This document shows, one piece after another, positions 27,226 through 39,400 of a stretch of 62,000 nt of DNA. Below the pieces are notes generated by a model. It saw only the letters and a list, made by a program, of their open reading frames with translations, was not told the origin of the DNA and did not search any database. Positions within the stretch are counted from its first letter, which is position 1. Every line of letters starts with the position of its first letter. Source of the stretch: Neocallimastix lanati (nom. inval.) (taxonomy: Eukaryota; Neocallimastigomycota; Neocallimastigomycetes; Neocallimastigales; Neocallimastigaceae). The position numbers and the translations under genes are program-made. The DNA lies in the NCBI GenBank assembly GCA_016946835.1, contig JACVTC010000118.1:435001-497000 (forward strand), written 5' to 3'.

Positions 27226-27639
27226 TATTATTATTATTATTTTTCTGAAATAGCTTTCTATTGTAATATACATAATTTTTTTTATTTTTTAAAAAAAACT
27301 ATTAAAGCTATTGTAAAAAACAAATAAACAAATAAACAAACAAAAAAAAAATATTAAAATTACTAAGGGGTTAGGTATATTGTTTAATCCAAATAAATAA
27401 ATTTAAGTATTATATCTAACATGTTTTTTTTTTTTTTTTTTTAACTTTCAATTTTATAATATTATTATTATTATATATTTGTATATTTAATTATATATAT
27501 ATTTATTATTTATTAATCTTCATTTTAATATTATTTTAAAATTTTAATATCAAAATAAATGATAAAAATGAAAGTATATTTATACACTATCAAAGTTATT
27601 TATTATTTATCTATTCAAAATAAACTAAAGGTTATAATT
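26895..27639. other. WBP11 3' region and AT-rich spacer
   Basis: Poly(T), poly(A) and (ATT)n runs dominate, including a poly(T) of about 36 nt at 27187-27222. No gene seen. The first part is the presumed WBP11 3' UTR. Confidence 0.5.
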
Positions 27640-28951
27640 CTTTTACTCTTTGATATAACCACAAGGGTACTTATATAATGAATATTTTCCCGGAAAAATT
27701 TCAGTGTTTCTCCAGGAAATTTATTAATTTTAAGTGCTGTTTTTGTCCATAAATAATGTGAAAGTGTTGGTATATTTTTGATTAAATGGAAAAGAATACA
27801 AAGAGACTCTTTCCACTTTTTAAAAAAATCATATCATCACTTTAGCACAAAAGCTAGCAATAGGAGGTACCAATAATTCATTAGACATATTATAAATAGT
27901 GGAATTGGGAGTTTTATTTTTAAACCAAAAAAACTCCAAAACAAACCTTGATTGAAAGCAGATTGAGTTTTTTCAGTGTTCATTTTATTAGATCTTAGTA
28001 AAGGTGAATAATAAAGAAATGAACTAAGGACAAAAAAAACTAGAATACGAGTTTTAAAGTATAAAGATACGCTCCTATTGGCTAAAAATCTAAAAAGTAT
28101 TAACTGGATAATTTATTAAAAGAACAGTTGAGTGAATTTCTGATATTGAAATTAGATGGCTAATATTCCATGATTCCTGAGGAGAAGAAGAATTGTTAAA
28201 TATTCCTTTCCAATAATTTTCATTAAGAGTGTTACCGTTTTTATCAGAAGCTAGTTCTTCATACTTAAGATACTATAACATTATCAACTTTATCTTTAAT
28301 GTACACAGGAGAGTAAGAAGGTTTAGATATTTTCTTAAGTCCAGACCAATCACGTTGCGCATCATTCTATAGAAAACATTCGCCAATGGAATGAATTCAA
28401 AATTTTAAATCTAATTATCCTAATAAATGTTTTTGCATTACATAATTTTTTAATGTAAGTAGGGAGATAGAATTCTGAACCCTGCAGATTTTTAGGAACT
28501 TTTATATGAATTTTATCATCTAGTTTCTTTACCATTGCATTAGAATCCAGATTATTAATATGCTTAAATTCATCCAGTAAACATGTGAATTTATTTTAAG
28601 AGAAAATTGCTTCTTATTTATCCCTTCAAATTCGACTAGAATATTTAATTCTTTTACCAATATAAAGGTCACGCATACCAGGGATTCTCATGTCTGCACG
28701 TCTCAGTATTGTTCTGTAACAATTTAGAAATAGATAGGAATTAAAAAAAAATTCAGGAATGTATTATTACCGACTTCTTGAAGACAAATACTAATTAGAT
28801 AAATAATTGAATTAAAATGAAAAAGTATGTCATGTGTTTCAGAATTCCGACAAATAATATTCCAACTAATACAGAAGCTAAAATATTGAGTATTTGAAAA
28901 GGGATTAACATATAAAAGACTATCAGAGATAGAAATAGTGGGTTCAGAACC

Positions 28952-28975
<24 letters not shown>
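27640..28975 (-). mobile_element. Decayed LINE copy B
   Basis: On the minus strand, in broken frames: 'SPVYIKDKVDNVIVS' (28300 area), 'NENYWKGIFNNSSSP' (28210 area), 'LLYYSPLLRSNKMNTEKTQ' (27980 area), 'AFNQGLFWSF' and 'LLVPPIASFCAK' (27840-27900). These align with copy A and with the fingers/thumb-to-C-terminal part of non-LTR reverse transcriptase ORFs. It extends further 5' than copy A ('RIPGMRDLYIGKRIKYSSR' near 28650) but lacks the 3' third. A pure A/T run of over 40 nt sits at its right edge (28958-28994). Small open stretches around 28724-29026 are remnants. Confidence 0.75.
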
Positions 28976-28995
<20 letters not shown>

Positions 28996-29628
28996 GATAC
29001 ATAACATTACAATATGAATGATTCATACATTAAGAAATATTAAATGAACGAAAAGGATGAAAATATGAAAAAAAAAAAAAAAAAAAAAGATAAATGAACA
29101 AAAAATTAGAACTTTTATAATTAATTAATAAGCAATTGTATCAAAAAGATTCATTGCGAAAAATTTGGATTTTTCTACTGTCACAAGAAGTTCTTCTTTC
29201 AGTAAACTCCATAAAAGGTGATATGTCCCTAAGGGGTAATGTTATATATATATATATTATTTTTAATTATTTTCAATATTTAAACAGCAGTAATACTAAT
29301 AATTAAAAAATATTAATTTGACATAATAATTTTCTTAATACTAATTTTTTTTTTTTTTTCTTTTTTTTTTTTTTTAAATTTTTTATTTATATTTAACTTT
29401 TTTTGTTGTAATTAAAAATAGTATAATACATTTAATTTGAATAGTATCATATACGTTTTATATTTTATAGTTTTTCATTAATACAATATAATTTAATTAT
29501 TACATTTATTATAATTATTATTTTTATTCTGAAAATAACTTATAAAAATTAATTAATCTTTATCAAAATATATTGATCTGTAAATATCTTTTAATCTTTA
29601 ATGGTCAATATAATTTTACAGAAAGACC
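28976..29628. other. Spacer downstream of the GH9 gene
   Basis: Poly(A)/poly(T) runs and a short higher-complexity piece at 29130-29240. No gene seen. The segment next to 29629 is the presumed 3' UTR of the cellulase gene. Confidence 0.45.
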
Positions 29629-32731
<3,103 letters not shown>

Positions 32732-32818
32732 TTATTATAACTTGAAAATTATTTTTTAATTTGTATTAATGTCTAAATAATTTTTAATTTTCTATTAATA
32801 AATAATATTGATAAATTC

Positions 32819-32836
32819 TTGCTCGCTTGCGAACAA
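32819..32836. promoter_or_regulatory. Imperfect palindrome 115 bp upstream of GH9 start
   Basis: TTGCTCGC-TT-GCGAACAA, arms identical in inverted orientation except one position. It is the only G+C-rich patch in the first 400 bp of the promoter, and a TATA-like 'TTTATAGT' lies about 15 bp further upstream on the minus strand. A transcription-factor site is plausible; no known factor is claimed. Confidence 0.4.
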
Positions 32837-33152
32837 ACTTTACTATAAAAAGATTTCTTTAAACAGTAAAAAAAAAAAAAAAAAAAGATACAATATAAAA
32901 ATTTTATTAAATATAAATAGTATTTATTAAGTTAATAAATAATAATATTTATTTTTAATAAAAATGCTAAAAAAAAAAAAAACTAACAATAAAGGATTTT
33001 CATTAATATTTATATTATTACATTTTTAAAAAATTTATTATTATACAAAAGAATATTATAATAAAATTAAAAATATATTAAATTGTTATACCTATAAAAA
33101 TATTATTAATTAAGATTTAATTTAAAGAAATGGTTAAAAAGTGAAATAAATA

Positions 33153-33178
33153 AATTTTTTCCCTAAGGGGAAAAAATT
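33153..33178. promoter_or_regulatory. Palindrome with CCCTAAGGGG core upstream of GH9
   Basis: Arms AATTTTTTCCC and GGGAAAAAATT flank a short centre, about 450 bp upstream of the GH9 start codon. AGGGG is the core of fungal stress-response elements, but it occurs by chance often; function is only a guess. It could also act as a terminator-like hairpin. Confidence 0.3.
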
Positions 33179-33969
33179 ATTATTTAATATACTTAATATA
33201 TATTTTTTATTATAAAAACATTAGATGAATAATAATTATTGAAGAGTAATTTGTTATTAAAATAACCAATGAATAATAGTTATTATTTGATAAACAATAT
33301 TTGATTATTAATGGTTGAATGTGGTATAAATGATAAAAATACTTTGTAAAAATTACATATTAATATCTTTTTGTAAAGTATATATGATATATAAAAGAAA
33401 AATATTGTATATAAAATTACTAAAAGTTTTTTTTTTTAAAGCTTTTTTTTTTATTTGATATATCAACATATAACTATTGCGGTAAACAATTAACAATATA
33501 TTATAATTAAAAATAAAGTTAATATATTAAAGTTTGATATTATTATTGTGATATTGATTTTTAAGTCATATTTTATTTAATGATATAAAATATAAAACAA
33601 TATTATATATTAATATTAATTATTAATTAAAATATAATATATATAATTTTTATCCAAACTTTATTTATATATTTAAAATATAAACAATTTAATCTAATAA
33701 TTCATTAAAATAAATTATAAAATATTTAATACATTAATACAAAAAAAAAAAGATTTAATTGGTATATTGTTTTTGATATTTAGTAATTATATTAATTAAA
33801 GTTTGTTCAATAATCTTTTAAAGATAAATTTTAATTAATATAAATATTAAATACTATAAAATTATATAATTTAATATAAGGTCAACAAACATAATAAAAA
33901 TATAATTAACCACATTTTTTATCCTTCTAAAAAATTGTTTAGTATATAAAACATTTGATTATTCTTTAC

Positions 33970-34006
<37 letters not shown>

Positions 34007-34026
34007 TTTATTTTTTATTTTTTTTT

Positions 34027-34071
<45 letters not shown>

Positions 34072-34459
34072 TTTTATTGTTATTTAAACATATACTAATA
34101 TTTAATATTATGTAAAATAAAATAATATAAACTTTAAAATAAAGCTTTTATCGAAATAGAAATTTATTTAATATGAAAGTTCCGTTATTAAATAGAATAA
34201 TAGTTTATAATTTTGATTGAATTTAAATTCATTATTGATTATATATTAAACAAAATATATATATATATTATATATAGTACAGATATTCAATGTATGAGGG
34301 TGAAATTTTTAATTATATATTCAGGTTCCATTGTTAAAAAGAATAGGTTATGATTTAGATTACATTTGAATTTATTATTGATTATATTTATTAAGCAAAA
34401 TAAATAATACAAATAATTCAATTTATGAGGGTAATATTAATCAATTAAAAAAAAAAAAA

Positions 34460-34497
<38 letters not shown>

Positions 34498-34762
34498 CCT
34501 GAAACTAATGAACAAAAAAAGTAGAATTTTAAAATGAAATAAATATAAAGATTGAAATATAAAAATTTCCGCAAAAAAAAATTAAAAGAATGATGTTCCG
34601 AATAAATATAAAAACGGAAATATTAAAATATTTTAATATATATTCATCTTTAAAATTTGATATAATAAACTAATATATGATCAGTCTTTTATTTTTATTT
34701 TTTTAAACTTAGATATAGAATTTTTGAATTATTTTGTATATATATATATATATATACTTGTA

Positions 34763-34951
34763 TTGTATTATTATATATTTATTGTGAACTATGAATCAAT
34801 TATTATTATTATATATTTATTATGAACTATGAATCAATTATTATTATTATATATTTATTATGAACTATGAATCAATTATTATTATTATATATTTATTATG
34901 AACTATGAATCAATTATTATTATTATATATTTATTATGAACTATGAATCAA
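34763..34951. repeat. 38-bp tandem repeat, five copies
   Basis: The word GAACTATGAATCAA recurs at exactly 38-bp spacing (34786, 34824, 34862, 34900, 34938). The first unit differs slightly (TTGTGAAC); the others are identical by eye. There are no spacers, so it is not a CRISPR array. Confidence 0.9.
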
Positions 34952-35155
34952 AAAGTATTTTTCCTTTTTAATAGTATTCTTAAATATATATGTAATAGTA
35001 TTTTTTTGTTATGTCTATTTTATTATTATTAGTTATTTTTTTATGCTATATAAATATTTATTTTAATTAAAGTATATTTATTAACCATTTATATGTAATA
35101 TATTATTATAAATGTTATAGTAATTTTATTATTTATTTATTTATTTATTTTTATT

Positions 35156-35187
<32 letters not shown>

Positions 35188-35673
35188 TTATTTTTGACTT
35201 TTATTTTTATTTTTTCGTAATTTTTTTTTTTATTTATAAATGATTTCATTAATAATCATGAGCTTTAAATTTATTAAATAATACAAAAAAAAAAAAAAAA
35301 AAAAAAAAAAATTAGAAATCATTTTATTCACTTATGTCATATATTAAAAAAAAAAAAATTAGAAATCATTAATTGATTATTTTACAACTTATTTCATTAT
35401 AAAGTATAATTTATTTCATTTTATATTTTAATTATATAATAGCTAATAGTGCAATTGGTGTTAATAATGATATAAATAATGAAATTGAAAAGAGATTAAT
35501 TAAGTGTTAAATTACAATATTCCTTTTCAAAATTATTTACTTAATATTGATAATATTTCAAGAAGTTGATAAAATTTTCTAATTAATGTTGTAATAATTA
35601 AAAATTTTGGCATATTAATTATTCCACATTTTTATTTATATTGTTAAATATTAATAAAATATAATTATCCATA

Positions 35674-35705
<32 letters not shown>

Positions 35706-35725
35706 TTGAATATATTAAAGTCACT

Positions 35726-35767
<42 letters not shown>

Positions 35768-35808
35768 TTTTTTAATTTTTATTTTATTTATATGTAATAT
35801 AAAAAATC

Positions 35809-36014
<206 letters not shown>

Positions 36015-36334
36015 TGTTGACTGCACTCATAATTTAACTATATATTTAATTTATTTATTTATAGTATTTATTTATATTTATGTGTATTTATTTATTTATA
36101 TTTAATGATTACTTAAATGTATTATGATCTATCGTCTTGTATAAATCTATGTTAATTATCTTTTAATATTTATTTAATTAATTTTTAATTTATTTTATGT
36201 TATGGAAAACGCATGTTGTAACATGTGACTTTATTACTTATTTAAAGCTGAAAGATAGATCATACACTTATTTCCCTTGTATACCATATTCCATAAGGAA
36301 TATTATTATAGATCTAAATTTAATAAAGCTAACA
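36015..36334 (+). repeat. 5' LTR of copia element 1
   Basis: 320 bp, TG...CA ends, identical by eye to the 3' copy. Contains the element promoter; 'ATTTAAAGCTGAAAG' around 36240 and the end 'TTTAATAAAGCTAACA' may hold initiation and polyadenylation signals (AATAAA). Confidence 0.95.
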
Positions 36335-36350
36335 GATTAAGAGTCTCAGT
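36335..36350 (+). other. Primer-binding site, half-tRNA-Lys(CUU) type
   Basis: GATTAAGAGTCTCAGT starts directly after the LTR. Its reverse complement ACTGAGACTCTTAATC contains the anticodon arm of a tRNA-Lys with anticodon CUU (stem TGAGA, loop CTCTTAA, start of the 3' stem), not a tRNA 3' end. Copia-type elements are known to prime with cleaved half tRNAs. The second copia element in this window has the same 16 bases. Confidence 0.7.
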
Positions 36351-36409
36351 TGACTCATATTATTTATTATTAAAAGTACTTAATTAATTCGCTTCACCGC
36401 TCCGAAATC

Positions 36410-39400
36410 ATGCAAGACTTTAACTTAGCTAAGGACCAACGCCTCCATGGAAAATCCAACTTTAATGAGTGGAAATTCCTTATTGACAATGCCGCTAAAC
36501 GTCAAGGTATTAAGGAATTCATGGAAGTCGACGTCGTTGGAAAACTTAATGATGTAGGTTTTGATTACAACCCCAATGTCAACGATGTTATCAACAAGGT
36601 AATTACTAAATTAATTACCAAAATGTTACCGCAAGCTCCTGCCGAACCTATTCGAAACAATAATGCTGAGGTTAATCGAAACAATAATGTTGATATCAAT
36701 ACTCAGCTAACTAACTTTTTTGGTAATCCTCTTAATCATATCAGATTAGTTGAGGAAGCAGAAAGGATCGATGCTGACATGATACTCATGATCAGTAAGA
36801 ATGTCGATGATTCTGTTTTAAGAGAAATCAGCAGACTTAATAATGGTTTCCGTATAATGGAAAGACTCAAATCAAAATATGGAAATTCAAATGCTGATAT
36901 GGAATACTGGCTTAAAAGGTTAAGAAGTATTAAAGCCAGAGATAGAAATCAAATCATCGAAAAGCTAGAACTTATGAAAGAAACTTTCGATGATATGGAA
37001 GAACAACATGTGGAGATCACTGATAAGGAAAAATTAAAATATCTCTATAACGTACTACCGGATGATTATAAAAATATCATTCAAATTAATTTGAATAGTG
37101 ACCCTAATGTATATATTAATAATCTCAAAAGTTTTATTTATGCAAAATCTTACCTAGAAAATTGGGAAGATAACAAAACCATTGAAAAAGATGATCCAAT
37201 GGATCTAGATTTTATCAGTAGAGGAAGAAGAACTAGTAATTCCTCAAAGAAAAGTGAACACAACAACCATAATAACAAAAGCTCTAACTCTAAGAAAAGA
37301 GGAAAGCAAAATGGTAACCAATATAACAATAATAATAAAGATAATAGTAACAAAGACAATAATAATAAATCATATTGTCACATTTGTGAAGTTAAAGGAC
37401 ACTCTACCAGAAACTGCATATATAATATGAAGACGAAGTCAAATCATAATAAAGGGAGGCAAGAAAAGCTTCAAGTAAAGACCACATTAAATGATCATCC
37501 AAAGAAGTCTTTACATTTAATAAGTAAAATTTCTGATCCAGACAGTGCCAGTAGTTATGACGATAATTTTGATTTTGAAGACGCAAGGGCACTGATAGAA
37601 AAACAAGAAGAAATAAACATTGACAATAAGGTTAAATTTTCTGGATTAATTGAATACGTGAATGATAGTTTTATTATTCCAAAGGAGATAACAATTCCTA
37701 ATAAAAAAGAGGAATTATATGTAAACAACATCAATTATTATGAAGAAAATGATAAGACTAGTGAATGGTTATATGATACTGGTGCTGGAGAACATATAAC
37801 TAATGATTTTAATTTGCTAAATAATTTTATTCACTGCAAAATAAAGTTAAGATGTGCCAATGGGACAATGTGTAGCTTCGAAGGATATGGTACTTACGAA
37901 TGTTACATTAATGGAATATATTTACGACTAGACAAGGTATTATATTCAAAATCTGCAACTAAAAATCTTATTAGTGGAATAGAACTAGCCAAAATAGGAT
38001 ATAGAGTCATTATTGACACTGATGATTATACACGTGGTAGATTTAACTTATGGGGTCCAAATAATGTATATATAGGAAATTATTATTCTACAAATGATAA
38101 TCAATTCTTAGTAAATACTTACAAGATTAATAAAAACTTTGAAGAAAAGGATAAAAATATTATGGCTTTAAACGAAGTTGATGAAAAAAGCCTTGAAATT
38201 TGGCATAGAAGACTAGGTCATTATTACCTAGAAAACATAAACAAATATCTAAGTTTACACCAAATAAAAACTCCTAAATGCATAGAATGTAAAGTAGCTA
38301 AAATGTCAAGGAAATCACACGGAGGAAAAACACCAAAAGCTACGAAAATATTAGAAATAATACATTCAGACATTTCAGGTCCATACAATTCATCTATCAA
38401 TAATAAAAAATACTTTATTACATTCATGGATGAATTCTCAAGAAAAGTATGGATATATACTTTAAAATCTAAAGCCGAAGCTCCCGAATTAATTGTGGAA
38501 TTCTTCAAGTACTTAAATAACCAATTTGAAGAATATAATATTAAAATATTTAAATCAGATGGAGGAAAGGAATTTAAAAATAAAACAGTTAATAAATACT
38601 GTAAAGAAAATGGAATAGAAAAAACCTATTCTCCACCAGGTTGTCCTGAAGTTAATGGAAAAGCTGAAAGAATAAACAGAACTCTTAGAAATTCAGCTAA
38701 AACTCTTCTATATTGGGCAGAATTATCAGAAAACTTTTGGAATTTCGCCATAAAACAGGCATGCTACATATATAACTTAATTCCCCATTCAGGAAATAAA
38801 TTTTTAATACCCAATGAAGTATTTTACAACAAAAAGGTAGAGTTAAAACATTTAAAAACTTTTGGTTGTGTGTGTTATTACAGGGATGATACACAACACA
38901 AATCAAAATTTTTACCAAATGCTAAGAAGGGCGTATTCTTGGGATTTGATGATAAAAAATATTCATATATTATCATGGATATTGAAAATAATAAAATACA
39001 TTATACTAACGATGTAGAATTCGTTGAAGAAGAGCCTAGTAAACACAAATACGAAACAAGCAATTATAAAGACTCTTACTTCTCATTTATGAAAGACAAC
39101 AATAGAAAAGATATGAATCCAGAAGATAATATTATAAATGAAGATAATAATATAAATGAAGATAATAATATGAACAATGAAAATAATTTTAATGGAAGAA
39201 ACATCTTAAATGAAGAAAACAGTTTAAATGAAAATATTAATAATGAAAGGACTACTAATACAGAACATAAAAGTAATTACATTAAAAATAAGCATGTCAA
39301 TAATATATCGTTAAATGAAGAAAATCAAGAATTTGATAATAAAGATATAAACCAGAAAAATAACCATAATTTAAATAAAGATGTTGAAATTAATTCTAAA

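Noticed and set aside
34763-34951. CRISPR-like regularly spaced repeat
   Set aside because: The 38-bp units are directly contiguous with no spacers, and the genome is eukaryotic. The same applies to the 45-bp units at 50840-51289.
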